Positions 34,244 through 45,972 of a stretch of DNA of 64,000 nt are shown in pieces. The DNA is from Madurella fahalii (taxonomy: Eukaryota; Ascomycota; Sordariomycetes; Sordariales): NCBI GenBank assembly GCA_029876055.1, contig CM056874.1:868001-932000 (forward strand), given 5' to 3'. Position numbers and translations under genes: made by a program. Positions within the stretch are counted from its first letter, which is position 1. Each line of letters starts with the position of its first letter. The notes under the pieces are model-generated. The model was not told where the DNA came from and ran no database searches. It worked only from the letters and a program-made list of their open reading frames with translations.

Positions 34244-35916
34244 ATGCCTACTACTTCAAATGAAGCCAGGGTGATCCTGGCCCTTGAAGCTCTTAAGAAG
34301 GACAAAAATCTAAGCCTCCGAGCTGCGGCTAAGATCTACAACGTGCACTATACAACTCTCTTACGACGACGCGACGGCAAGCCTGCACGACGCGATCTTC
34401 CAGCCAATTCGCGCAAGCTTATAGATCAAGAAAAGGAGGCTATTGTTCGATACATCGTCGAGCTGGATACACGAGGATTTCCGCTAAGATATATGGTATT
34501 GAAGATATGGCCAACCAACTGCTACGCGTTCGCGACGCGCCCCCTATTGGCAAACGCTGGGCATACAACTTTGTACAACGCTATAAAAAGATCCGAAAGC
34601 GTTGGGTACGTCGGTATGATTACCAAAGGGCTAAGTATGAGGATCCAAAGGTTATTGGCAACTGGTTTGCCCTTGTATGGAATACTAAGGCCAAGTACGG
34701 TATTGTCGATAACGATATCTATAACTTCGACGAGACGGGGTTTATAATGGGCATCATCTGCGCGGGCATAGTAGTTACTACCTCGGATGGCCGTGGTAAG
34801 GCGAAGCTGGCCTAGCCTGGCAACCGTGAATAGGCGACGGTAATCCAAGGCGTTAACGCACTCGGCTGGGCTATCCCTCCGTTTATTATTTTGGCCGCGC
34901 AGTACTACCTCCTCAACTGGTATACTAAGTGCGACCTCTCAAGCGAATGGCGGATTGCAACTACCGATAATAGCTGGACTACCAATGAGGTAGGCCTAGA
35001 TTGGATCAAGCACTTCGACTACTATACAGCACCCCGAGTAAAGGGCAAATACCGGTTATTGATCCTCGACGGCCACGAGAGCCACTACTCGACCGAATTC
35101 GAGCTCCATTGCCAGAAGAACAATATTATTACGCTCTATATGCCTCCGTATTCCTCTTACCTCCTCCAGCTACTCGATATCGGCTGCTTTGGGCCGCTAA
35201 AGAAGGCATACGGTCGCTAGGTTGAAGACTTGATACAGATGCATATCACCTACGTGACCAAGCTTGAGTTCCTCTATAGCTTCCGCGAAGCCTTCTTCGC
35301 CTCTATAACGGAGAAGAATATATAGGGTGGCTTCAGAGGTGCTGGCCTTGTGCTGTACGATCCAGAGAGGGTGCTTTCTAAGCTAGATGTACGGCTTCGT
35401 ACGCTGATACCCTTAAACTCGCGGGCCGGTACACCACAACCTTGGGTATTCCAGACGCCACACAACCCTCAAGAAGCCAACGCGCAGTCAACGCTTATTA
35501 AGACTCGTATTGCCAACCACCAAAATAGCTCCCCGACGTCGATGTTGGCTGCTGTGGACCAGCTTACGAAAAGTACAACGGCTATGATGCACGAGGTGAC
35601 CCTCCTTCGGTCAGAGGTTTCTGCGCTCTGCAAGGCCAACGAGGCACTAAGCAAGCGCCGGAGAGCTAAAAGAACACGCGTACAGCATAGAGGATCGCTT
35701 GCAGTACAAGATATACAGAATCAATCAGGCCAGGAGGCCGTGGCGGGGGAGGTGGCACAAGAAAAGGAGCAGGATGGTAGTGGTGCAGGGGGGGGTCGTA
35801 CGAAGGTTCGGTGCTGTGGTGTGTGCGGTAAACCTGGCTATAATGCCCGTACGTGCCAAGAGGTTGCAGAAGGGTCTGATTCAGCTGTTTCTGATGTAAT
35901 TGTAGTTGGTTCGTAG
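34244..35916 (+). pseudogene. Fot1-type transposase, stopped and frameshifted
   Basis: Starts M-P-T-T-S at 34244 with a CENP-B/pogo-type helix-turn-helix (S-L-R-A-A-A-K-I-Y-N-V-H-Y-T-T-L), then A-P-P-I-G-K-R-W-A-Y-N-F-V-Q-R. The DDE catalytic segment includes Y-N-F-D-E-T-G-F and L-I-L-D-G-H-E-S-H, then M-P-P-Y-S-S-Y. The frame shifts by one missing base near 34476. After that one frame runs to the natural stop at 35914-35916 but is interrupted by four TAG codons at 34813, 34831, 35218 and 35323. All four can come from CAG or TGG by one C:G to T:A change, the RIP signature. A C-terminal zinc knuckle C-G-V-C-G-K-P-G-Y-N-A-R-T-C has Tyr where His is expected, again one C to T change. Confidence 0.9.
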
Positions 35917-35955
35917 TGTTGATGTGTTGCAATTGAAGATAGTTGTTGTTGGTTG

Positions 35956-36000
35956 GTAGAAAGTGGTGCATTCGCTTGTCTGGTGCACTCGCTTATCAAA
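35956..36000 (-). repeat. Right terminal inverted repeat of Fot1-like element
   Basis: Reverse complement matches the left repeat over 45 bp with one C/T difference, and ends directly before TA at 36001-36002. Confidence 0.93.
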
Positions 36001-36002
36001 TA

Positions 36003-36826
36003 CAGTAACAACAGTGGAAGTGGTAAAAAAAAAGTGTCTGTTGTCTTATTATACCTAGATCAGAAGGGATCTTCCACACGTACCGCAGGGAAATGCTCCG
36101 CCCCGCCTCAGAGTGTGGTGATATAGTAACATCCACTGCGGCCAGGGATTTGGCTTGTTCAGAGCGCTTGTAGCAAAATTTGTCTGCTTCTGAGCAACTC
36201 TCTCCTAGATAAAGGGGTGAAACTTGTCAAGTTGGCTCGGCTGACACAACCGCAACTATTGATGATTGTCTTCTGACAAAGGGCAAGCAATGTTATCTAC
36301 AAGTTCATAAAATAGCTAAGATAACGTTAATGGTTAGGATCGCCCCATATTGACAAGATTTTCCCATGCGGATCAGTTACCAAACTCCAGGCCAACATTC
36401 ACACGTATTGTTAAATGAAGCTTTCCTCAGCAAGTTCGCTAACAGGCCTGGGAATTCTCATGGTCACTCAAGTCTTTCTGAGAAGTTCCTCCAGTATAGC
36501 GGCCGGACATTGCGTGTCCGCTTGTCTTTCACAACTTGATCTCGTCCGGTCTACGTTTTGTTTCTTCACCTTAACTATTCTGACCTAACATTTCTGACTA
36601 GAAATGTCCTCGCTAATTCTATGACTTCACCTTTCAAGCGATCCAAATTTCATTTATCTTCCCTCTCCATATCCGCCGCAATATTCTATTTTGACCAGGA
36701 ATCTTGCCACGGTATTATAGCTTAACTCGATTTCATTGTATCCCTCACACCTCATTTCTCATGTTTCCCCATTTTTGACTCGACAGATTACACGCTCGTC
36801 CCGATCGCAATTCTTCTTAACCCGCC
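36003..36826. other. Intergenic, promoter of following gene
   Basis: About 820 bp, AT-richer than average, with no supported gene. The last 200 bp is pyrimidine-rich, as expected for a fungal 5' UTR. Confidence 0.5.
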
Positions 36827-37998
36827 ATGGCTGCTGACCGACGGACCCCGAAGCTGCCTGCCGCCGGCGGAAACACGGCATCAGCCAACCCTCTCAACCA
36901 TCCCGGCGCTCCACCTCCACCGTCCTTCCAGCTCCCCACCCGTCTCTCCCCGCGGGCGAACGCCACTCTCCGGATCACCCTCGGCCAATCGTCGCGCACC
37001 CTGCTCGTCGAGCCCGCCTTACTCAACGACTTCGCATGTTGGCGGCAGTCCCGCCACCTCAGCCCAGACGAGACGGCCATCCCCATCCTCCAGCGTCTCT
37101 CGGCCGAGCAGCGAGAACAGCACCTCGACGCGCTACAGTCTCTGCTGGCTGTCTTACATGCGCCCCAAGAGCTCGGTGGCAAGGGCTTCAGCGTCGACGA
37201 CATCTGGCGGCTGGGGACGATGCACGCTCAGCTGGGCGTGAGCGAGCGCTGGGTGGAATGGCTGAAGGTATGCATGGGAACGTTTGTGGACGAGTGTCGC
37301 GCGCGCGGCGACGTGGGGGACGTCGAGCGGGGGCGGCTATGGGAGAAGGCGCTGAGCGCGTGCCGCGTGTTTGGATGGGTTGACGAATACAGATTCTTCG
37401 CGGCGAGGTTGGCATACTGTTGCCGGATTGAGGAGGAGGATGGCTTAGTGAAGGCGGACGGGGAGAAGGTGGATGTGGGCATTGTTGGGAAGGGAAGTGT
37501 GGGTGAGTGCTTGTAGTGTGCCTAATAGGACTGCGAGTTATGGCTGATCTGTTCTCGGCAGAGATTATCAAGACTGCTCGCCAGACGGTTCTCTCCAACA
37601 TCGTTGTTGCCACCGCCGACTTACTCGATACCTGGGCTCGGCTTTGTCGCCACCAGCCCTGCGAGAATAACAGCTGCAACTCCTCTAGCGTGGCAGCCCT
37701 GCAGCAGTTCTCCCTACGGTCGGGTCTCCATCCAGACGGCAAGCTTGGTGACATTTCGCTGCATGATGTTATCACCGCGCTCAAGATCATTACGGCTCCC
37801 GACGCCGTCGCTGACGACAGCGATAAGGATAGGTTTGTTTGGGCGACCGAGATCCGCGAAACCCACGGCGGAGCTTGCATGCAGTGTGACCGGGACGGCG
37901 CCACAAGCCTTCTCTTCCCATTGGAATGCCTCTTGTCTGATATTACCTGGAAACTGCAAGACAAATTGTACGCCGCGACGAACTACCCGCATGAATAG
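36827..37998 (+). CDS. Hypothetical protein, conserved-looking two-exon gene
   Basis: Exons 36827-37502 and 37562-37998, phase-1 junction across a 59-nt intron (GTGAGT...GCAG); predicted 370 aa. The initiator is in context CGCCATGGC. There is no signal peptide or TM helix. The N-terminus is Pro-rich. Residues about 40-60 (L-R-I-T-L-G-Q-S-S-R-T-L-L-V-E-P-A-L-L) resemble the start of a BTB-like module used as an address in several fungal proteins, followed by helices with conserved Trp residues (W-R-L-G, W-V-E-W-L-K-V) and a late C-M-Q-C pair. I do not recognise the family; a cytosolic or nuclear scaffold is only a guess. The clean splice and sustained codon bias argue that it is a real gene. 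Confidence 0.65.
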
Positions 37999-38451
37999 AT
38001 CAGTTGCTCTCGGGCAACAGCTGGGCTTGGTTTTTAGAGTATCGGAAGTACGCAAGAGTCGGAAAAGCGTAGATTGTTTTCAGGCGCGTTTTCGCGCTGA
38101 TATTAGGTTGGACTGGGATGGATACGCCCCATCATGACTAGAGGCATCATGATTAGGACCTGATTTATGGTTTATGGCGTAACCCGTTTACTTAGTGAAT
38201 GTCTTTCACTTTCTACTTATTCATATGTAATATGTAGCCGAGGAAATTGTCAGGAACAGAAAAGAAAATGAACACATCGCGACAAATCAAGCCTGTATGG
38301 CGAGGTAGCAGAGGGTTAATTCATTGGGCCTTTTAGCCGACCTTTGAGGTACCGAGCCTTCATACTCCTCCCAATCTTTTCAGCGTAGTCTCCAATAGCA
38401 AACAACCGCAACGACAAAAAGCTATTCCGGTCCTTGGTCCAGCCCATTCTC
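37999..38451. other. Convergent intergenic region
   Basis: 3' flanks of the hypothetical gene (+) and the DJ-1 family gene (-). Nothing else seen. Confidence 0.5.
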
Positions 38452-39239
38452 TTACGCCGAGGGAATAGCCTTCACAATTGCCTCCGCCACGCCCTTCGAA
38501 CTCGCCGGGTTTTGCCCAGTAATCAACTTGCCATCCACCACCACCTTCTCTCCCCAGTTCTCGGCCGCCTTCTCGAACTTGCCCTCCTTACCCACCGCCT
38601 CCATCATCCGATCCTCCAACAAGAACGGCACCACCTTGTCCAGCCCCACATCAACCTCCTCTGCATTCGAGAACCCCGTCACGTTCTTCCCCTTCAGATA
38701 CAGCTCCTTCCCGCCGGGCGCCTTCACCCCGACCAGCGCCGCGGGGCCGTGGCAGACAGCCGCGACCACCTTGCCCTTGGCGGCGAACTCCTGCGCCAGG
38801 GCCTGCGAGGCCGGGTGGACGGCGAGGTCGAACATGGGGCCGTGGCCGCCCGGGTAGAAGATGGCGTCGTACTCGTCGGCGTGGCCGAGGAAGCTCTCGA
38901 TGGGCTGGGTCGACTCCCAGAGGGACTTGTGCTTGGACAGGAAGGCGGTGCAGATGGGGTCCTTGGAGAAGGCCTCGACCGAGGACGGGTCTAGAGGGGC
39001 CGGGCCGCCCTGCGGGGAGGCGATGGTGAGGGAGACGTTGGACTTGGTGAAGACGTCGTGGGGGTGCGCGAGTTCGGGCTTGATTTTTGGTGAGAAAAGA
39101 GGTTAGACGACTGCTGCGCGGACGATTGGAGTAAGAATGACGGAGAACGCACCAGGTACCAGCCTGTTGGCTTGCCCGTGTCGCCGAGCTTGCCGTGGGA
39201 GGTGAGGACGACGAGGACCTTAGGTTGTTTGCCGGCCAT
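38452..39239 (-). CDS. Hsp31-like DJ-1/PfpI family protein (glyoxalase III / chaperone type)
   Basis: Exons 39239-39153 and 39078-38452, phase 0 across a 74-nt intron (GTGCGT...AAG); predicted 237 aa. The order of motifs is that of yeast Hsp31: V-L-V-V-L-T-S-H-G, then G-W-Y-L|P-E-L-A-H-P (the catalytic Glu lies here, directly at the splice), F-Y-P-G-G-H-G-P-M-F-D, and the nucleophile elbow A-V-C-H-G-P-A with Cys near residue 137. The length and Cys-His pair fit the glutathione-independent D-lactate dehydratase (EC 4.2.1.130) group, which converts methylglyoxal to D-lactate and protects against carbonyl and oxidative stress in the cytosol. No stress element was identified upstream. Strong family call; the exact activity is inferred. 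Confidence 0.9.
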
Positions 39240-40938
39240 GTTAGATTGCGGTTAAGGAAACTTGGATACGTTCGACGTTCAGTGTACGGGTGGGCTGAGT
39301 AGCTGCTGTGTTGTTTGGACCGTGGCGACGAGTACCGACGAGATGGACGATGCTAGATGAACTTCTGCAAACTAGATCTGTGGCCTTCCATAGCCCTCTT
39401 TATATCCGGCGAGGTGAGCGTCAGAGAGGATCCTACCCCACTATGGATTCGATCTTAACTTTGATCGTGCATCAACCAATTCATCCAAGTAATCTAGCCT
39501 CTGCAACAGCGGTACTTTGGCAGATCCCCCTCGGCCAGACCGGGTCTCTAACATCCCATGTCCCGGGAGCTCGACAGCGAACGAACGAACCGAAAACCGT
39601 CCCAATTGCGACTCGGAGGTCGCCGCCGCTCGGTCGTGACAAGTCCTTTGCAAAATTGGGCGTGACGTCATCCGGTGAAGTGGGGAACGAAACATGCGGC
39701 TTCGATGACGGATTCGGGGCGGCTGCACAGACAGCCCGGATGGGAAATTCGCAGATCACAAATGTTTGGCTTGAAAACCACAGGTTAGCTCCCGTCTCAC
39801 CTGAATCCCCGGTCGGAAGTGCTGCCGAACCGGTGAACCAGGTTGGAGCCGAAGAGCCGGGACGGGCCGTTGAACAGACCTACCGACAGCACACCGTTTT
39901 ATCCGAAAGAACCCACGGACCTGGCATGTTTGACACCTGAAAATGCCCTGTCGTAGCCGTTGCAGAAGCTTCCCGGTTCCACAGACCCGAGCTGAACTTG
40001 AACTGTCCAACTGGGCAAGCTGGCGAAAAGGGATCCTTAAATGAAGGGGCTACCCCCCTCCAACCCAACAGTGTCACCAGTCCTTTGCTCTGCTTCCAGC
40101 CAACCAACCGGCTACCACCAGGCCACGCAAAGTGACCTTTGCAAAACGGCGCATCCAAAGACACATCTACGAGGGAGTCCCGGCTCATGAGCCTTGCGGC
40201 CCACTTAACTCGACAATTGCCGTACTTAGAGGTATGATACGGGCAATGGTATGGGGTGCTCTGCACAGTTAGCAGATAGCGATGCGGACACTTCAACCCG
40301 CATCTGTGAGTTGCATTGCATGGGGATGGCTGACCAGCTTCTACGAGATAGGTGCAGTGGCACAGTCAGCACGGAATATAGTGAATCCACTGGCGCTGTC
40401 CAACCGGCCTCCAAAGGAGGGGTTGCAATATTGTTCGGCATTGCCACAAGAGCAGGCTCAGCTGCCGATACCGTGTTGCATCTTTTAGGTCCACCGGATG
40501 CGTTGACACCCACGGCAGTTCAAGAGTGTATCCGGGAAACGTACGAACGCACCGGATTTTCAGTCAGCATCAACATCGTCGCTTCGTAAGTATCGTGCAA
40601 CGCAGGAGCGTTGTACAACACGGATGCCCTAACTTTTGTTCACAAAGAACAGAATAGATACACAATACCACTGTACCAGACCCGATCTCTGAGCACAGCA
40701 TCCAAACTCATCGCTATCCTGTCGTCCCTCAGAATTAAACATGATTGATGATGCAGTCCCGTCCCGAACGCCAAAAAAACAAGCATCACTGTGCTTCAAA
40801 CGGTATCTCGTGAACACCATAACCTTCCCCCGTAAAACGCCGTGCCCGCCCCAGTAAAGCAAATGCCATGGATATCATGTTCCCCTTCCATTACCCCCTC
40901 CAACCAGTAAACCCCTCCCCTGAAAAGAAAACACGCCA
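39240..40938. other. Intergenic, no supported gene
   Basis: About 1.7 kb. Long-looking frames (for example 39308-39940 +) lack any domain, overlap opposite-strand frames of similar quality and have no splice partners, so they are left out. The 5' flank of the DJ-1 gene is at the left end. Confidence 0.5.
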
Positions 40939-42536
40939 TCACATCCACATCAAATTCCGACTCTGCCTCCGATTCTGCTGCCAAAGCGGCCTCTCGGATC
41001 CCACACTCTGATGTGAATCCGTCAAATCCCCCCCAGCAGCAGCAGCAGCAGCAGCAGCGGCAGCGGTAGTGGCGGTGGTGGTCGGGGCGACAATACTCCC
41101 CACTCCCTCCTCGTCCTCCTCATCCTCCTCCCCGATCCTCCCCAGCGCGGCACTAAACCCCTGCGAGAAGTCGTCAATCTCCCTGGTGAGCGGCACCTGG
41201 TCCGACTCGAACTGCCGCATGCCGCCCCCGACATACGCGGCCGGGTACTGCTGCTGCGGGCCCGGGTACAGATACCCGCTGCCGCTGCCGCCGCCGAAGC
41301 CGCCGCCGTCGCTCGAGCCGGCCGTGGTGGGCGGGTACGACGAGTGCGAGGTGGCCGCGCCCGCCGAGATGGCGCCCCCGTATGTGTACGGCGAGATCTG
41401 CTGGTCGTCGCCGGGGCTGGTGTCGTTCTGGAAGGGCATCGGCGGGAGCGGGATCGTGGCGAGCGGCGGGAGGGCGTTGATGCCGGTGGCGGCCGGGGCC
41501 GCGCCGCCCCTGTTCATGGCCATGGCCATGGTCATGGGGTTGGGGTTGGGGTGGGGGTGGTAGGTGGGCCCTGGCCCGGTCTCGAACGCCTCGCTGTCCT
41601 GGGCAAGAGCGACGAAGCCCGTGCCGATGCCCCCCTCGGGCGGGCTGATGTTCTTGGTGCGGATCCCCCCGGCCCGGGACCCTGCCGGACGTTGGAGTTG
41701 CGGCGGCGGAGGAAGAAGAAGGCTAGCGCGATCAGGGCGATGAGCACGGCCAGGCCGCCGATGGTGCCGCCTACTATGGCGCCTGTGCGGGAGGCGGTGG
41801 CGGGGACGACGGTCGGCGACGGGGAAGAGGTTCCGGCGCTGTTGGTCCTGTCGGTTGAGGAGGATGCCGACGAGCTGGGTGTTCTACTTGACGTAGACGA
41901 GGTTGATGTGCGAGTGTTGGTGATAGTGCCGAGGGTCGTTGGCTCGCTAAGGGTGCTGATACCTTGGGAATAGGAGACGGTGACGGTGGGACGGGTAAGG
42001 GTAATTCCACTCGCTGTCGCCACAACGGTGGCGGCTAGGTCACTCGCCGTGCCACACCCGAACTGGGAGAAGCCGCCGTCGAAGATGTTCTTGTAGCAGA
42101 CGTCGCTCCCGAGACAGCTGAAAACGTAGGGGTTTACCTCGGTTTGCGGCCCGCTGTTCGCATCCACGCAACCCGTGAAGACACCGGCCGTGCACGCAGC
42201 CTCTCCGTCCGGACAGCAGCCTACCACATTGTTCTCCGTGTCGAGGGCGCAATGAGAGCCGGCGCTACATGTTGCGGGAATGGCCGAGTCGCCGTTGATG
42301 TAGCCGCAGATCGTGTTCTCTTGGCGCCGGCCCAGAGCGAACAGGTCCACGGGGGGCGGGGTTGGAAGGAGGGGCCATGAGACGACATTCAGGGCGTGAT
42401 AAGGGATAGTTGTCGTCGGTGCTTGTGTTTGCCGTGCGAATGCGTGTAATACATGAGCGCTGCTCAGTTCGAAGACACTCGTCAATAATAATAGCGCAGT
42501 CGGCCTCGGGAGACGGCCGAACAGGTCGGCTCTCAT
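40939..42536 (-). CDS. Cys-rich, Ser/Thr-rich single-pass surface protein, one frameshift
   Basis: One exon with one missing base, predicted about 532 aa when the break is ignored. N-terminal signal peptide (L-L-L-L-T-S-V-F-E-L-S-S-A). A cysteine-rich ectodomain follows (C-G-Y-I-N-G-D, C-S-A-G-S-H-C, V-V-G-C-C-P-D-G, D-V-C-Y-K). Then comes a Ser/Thr stalk, and a TM helix (I-V-G-G-T-I-G-G-L-A-V-L-I-A-L-I-A-L) stopped by L-R-R-R. The cytosolic tail ends in polyalanine from a CAG repeat and W-Q-Q-N-R-R-Q-S. The layout resembles fungal wall-stress-sensor-like proteins of the Mid2/Wsc type. After the TM the frame breaks at a C6 run (41665-41670). Beyond it the next frame continues without stops into P-P-E-G-G-I-G-T-G-F-V-A-L-A and the rest of the tail. 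Sensor function is inference. Confidence 0.7.
41037..41064 (-). repeat. Coding (CAG)n, polyalanine
   Basis: A CAG run of about nine units on the plus strand encodes an alanine run in the tail of the surface protein. Confidence 0.9.
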
Positions 42537-45027
42537 TGTCGTGGTTGCGCTTCGAGCGGAGAGTGACGCCGCCTAGACATATGATGAAAGTCCTATAGCC
42601 ACCAGGTCCCGGCCAGGGTCGATTCCAAACCAAAAATTGGGAACAAAACCCAGCAAGCGAGAGTGCGAGCACCCACGGCAATAATATATCACAGAGCAGT
42701 CAGATTCGCAAATGTGAGACGAGAATGAGAGGAAGGCACCCAAGGAAGAGGCACAGCGGCGCGGCAATAAAAGAGGGCGGGCAACCGGGGCATCTGCAGG
42801 TGCATGCAAGGGTACGATGATCTAATGTGGGTTGCGAGAAAGGTGGTTCGCAGTCCAAGCCTCCCCATGATGGGCAGGGATTCGTCGGTTCTTGCCCCTG
42901 GGAGCCTTCGGCTTCGGGGGCCCAACTTCCCCTGTCGACCTTGTGACTGTGACGAGCGCAGGAGCAGTCTGGGAATCCTTGAGCGAGTCCTGTGCCGGGA
43001 TCTCGATTATCAAGGGCGGGACCCCCGGTCATGGTGGATTGGTGGATTGCGAAAATCACGCTAAACGTGCCCGGTACCTTGCGCTGTCCGACATCGTGCG
43101 TCCTGGACTGAACGGGTCTAGCCGCAGCTTGCAGCTCCAGTACGTGCAGTAGCCAATCTGCCGCGTTGCAAGCCCACAGTTCACAGCTAGGTTCCCGCCG
43201 GGCCCGTCTCCGCCAACAACAGACGGAAATGGCCTACTGACGGAGTCTGATACGCACTCAAGTCCGGTTGCGACCCGGAGACCGGAAACCTGGGACATGA
43301 GTCGCATTGAAACACGGAGTTGCAAAGCACCAGGGTTCGGAATGCGACCAACGTCCCACTTGGGCAAGTTTGGCTTTGGGCGCCATTTTGCCGCGCGGGA
43401 TCATGGAAAAGGAAAGGTGATGATGGCAAACAAGCGCCAGATCCCGCCCGGTGAGGAGTTGCAAGCGGGGGATATTTCCGCTGGCCCACCACACGTTCTG
43501 TTCGCCCCAATTGGTCACGGTTCTCTACATCCTGTAAAGTACAGCACCCCAATTTCTCGGGTCCAGATGATCCGCAAAGACGGGAAGATGGGAACGAACG
43601 TCGGGTAGGTGGGCTGATCCTCCATTCATGTTATCCAGCCCAGTTCAGCGCTGCTCTCCTTAGATATCTTTAGGCTATGCTTGGTTTTTCTGCTCCGTGG
43701 TGGAGGTGTCGTCCAAAGTCTCTTTATTTTTAGCCTTGCAACGTTTTTGGCTTCATGTGTGGCGGTGCCATCCATCGAGATTGACAAGCCACCAATGATT
43801 CTATGCATCTGAGCGGGACCCTAACGCAGCTGCCCACCTCGGGAGTCGTCATCGCCGTGACAGAAAAAAGTTTCCTGTGATGGGTTATGTCCTTCGCAAC
43901 GAAAATATGGGAGCTTTGGTTCATCCATCGCGCCGTCGGCAACTCGAAGCTGTGCCTCTGGAAGACCGTGACTGGCGTGTTCGGCGCTGCGATGTCACCG
44001 TCGCCTTGCACACGCGTCGGTGGAGTCCCAGGGTCTTGGGACGGCCTAGTGGCCGCGAGGCTCGAGCACACGAAAGCAACGCAGCCCATCATCCCGCCTT
44101 TGGCGCTTATTTTGTCCGGTTCAATTATTCGCCCATCAGCACCCCTGCCATGTCAGCTTTCCCGTTCGCGCAGTGACGGTCTACGGAAGACTGTGGGGTT
44201 CTTAGTTTTCAATTGCAACCAGTTTTTAAAGCCACTCGAGCTCGCAATTCGCTAGGTCCCGGCTTCCACGAGAAAGTTCAACCTCGGAAACGGATGACCT
44301 GCCCCCCGATTTCCTCGGATAATCATCAACACAACGTACCTCACCGATTCATCTGCTATCCATCACGCCATCTGTCCTGTTGAAGCCCCCACGCTACCTT
44401 ACTGTACTTAAGACGATTCATTTCTCTTTAGACTCCGAATCATGGGAAACGGTGATTCGAGGATTATTATAATACGCGCGTATTGGGTGAATGTAGACGC
44501 CTATTTCTGCTGAACTGCTTTCCTCCTTGTGATTGTAGATGTACAGTACCTTCCAATGTCTGCGGATGAAGATCTTTCTTTATTACTTAAAAACCGAAGC
44601 GATATGGCCTTCATGATCCATCAACGCAAGCGCGCAATTGACACTAGCAGTGATTCGGCACTCGATTTCACGAGATAAATCTCACCCACACCAAGTTCAA
44701 TAATTCACCTCCCTAATAAGCGCTATAAGCGCCGGCAGCAGCCAATTCGATCCGGGATCTCGATCCTGCAAGCCCTCGGCACCACCTACACGGCTAACAT
44801 TCCCCGTGGCTTTAAGTAGACACCGTGCACCACGCCGTGCCAAAGGTTTCCGGGTTAGATTCGAACATAGATGGGCATGACTGGTGCTAAACTGACCGGA
44901 TTGGGTGTTAAATGCAAATGCAATCGATATTTGGGCTTTACTAGAATGAGGAATTTGACGACTGCCGGGAAGGACTTTGTTAGGAACCCGTCGCTCGTTC
45001 GCCCGGCGTTCCTACCCAGGTACCTAG
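42537..45027. other. Intergenic, no supported gene
   Basis: About 2.5 kb. Promoter of the surface protein on the left. Open frames near 43050-43610 and 43880-44255 show no domain. The part from about 44400 to 44830 is AT-richer and contains a 14-bp perfect palindrome at 44471-44484. Confidence 0.5.
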
Positions 45028-45972
45028 CTATCCCTGAATCGCCCTCACCAACGGCCCATACCAACAATCCGCCAACTTCTCATTCCCCGTATTATTCGGA
45101 TGCACTCCATCTCCCGTCATCCTTGCCGTATCAAACCCGGTCCAGCAGTCCACCACGGTAATCGGGCTCTCCGTCGTATTCTTGCCTGCCGCCCACCCGG
45201 GGATAGCCTCGTTCAACGCCACAACCCTCTGTCCACACTGCGGGCAGTTGGGCGGATTCATCGGTATGATCTGCGCAACCTACGATACCAAAACACGACA
45301 ACCACGCCTCCCAATTAGCCCACACTTCCTCTCTCGCTCGGCCCTCACTCACTCAGGCTACTCACTCACCACCCCGGCCGTGTGATGGCAGCCGGGGTTG
45401 GTATTTAGGGTAAAGAATAGGTAGGCACGAAAAAACTAGGTGGGTACTCACCAGGATCTCCATCCGCGCGTTGCTCTCCCGCATCCAATCCACCATGGCG
45501 TCGAACGCCCGCACAATGTCGGCCGCGGGCCGGTTGCTCCACGCGTCGTTGGTCCCCAGGTGCATCATGACGACGTCGGGCCGCGCCTGCGCCAGCCAGC
45601 CCGGTAGCTGCCGCCGCGCGACGATGTCGGTCGCCAGGATCCCGCCGTGGCCCTCGTTGGCCCCGTCGTAGGGGAAGCCGCACCCCTGCGCCGGCAGCGA
45701 GCCGACGAACTTGGTGTTGGTCACGCCCGCGGACTGGAGTCGTCGGTAGAGGAGGGCCCGCCAGCAGCCCTGTTTGTGGGGTTATTATGGAAAGTTAGTT
45801 GGACAGTGGGGAGGGGCGGAGGGCGAGAGGACGGACTGACTGGACTGCCGGTGATGGAGTCGCCTAGGGCCATTATGCGGACTGGTGATGATTGAGAGGA
45901 TACGGGGGATGTCAGGGTGAGAAGGAGGGCGGTAAAGAAGATGGGGAGGAGCTTGAGAAGAGGGAACGCCAT
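45028..45972 (-). CDS. Secreted SGNH-hydrolase, CE3-type acetyl(xylan) esterase
   Basis: Exons 45972-45841, 45769-45452 and 45279-45028, all phase 0; predicted 233 aa. Signal peptide M-A-F-P-L-L-K-L-L-P-I-F-F-T-A-L. SGNH block I is G-D-S-I-T-G with the nucleophile Ser, split from G-C-W-R by intron 1 (71 nt). The oxyanion Gly lies in H-G-G-I; block III is H-L-G-T-N-D. The catalytic Asp/His pair is D-G-V-H-P-N near the C-terminus. This set and length fit carbohydrate esterase family 3, which removes acetyl groups from hemicellulose outside the cell. Intron 2 is 172 nt, longer than usual here. It is next to, and on the same strand as, a secreted mannanase. No cellulose-binding module is present. 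Confidence 0.88.

Larger units (their letters stand above)
34149..36000 (+). mobile_element. Fot1/pogo-like DNA transposon, complete ends, decayed gene
   Basis: An 1852-bp element bounded by 45-bp terminal inverted repeats (34149-34193 and 35956-36000) that differ at one position (T versus C). It is flanked by the target duplication TA (34147-34148 and 36001-36002), as expected for the Tc1-mariner-Fot1 superfamily. Each terminal repeat contains two near-identical 17-bp direct repeats, GATAAGCGAGTGCACCA and a copy with A for G. It encodes one transposase, listed separately. Intact ends but a multiply-stopped gene mean it could move only with a transposase supplied by another copy. Confidence 0.93.

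Noticed and set aside
39308..39940. 210-codon plus-strand frame
   Set aside because: No domain, no signal, equally long frames on the other strand, no splice partners.
44840..44875. tRNA-like GATTCGAAC word
   Set aside because: No matching acceptor, D-arm or anticodon arm could be folded around it.
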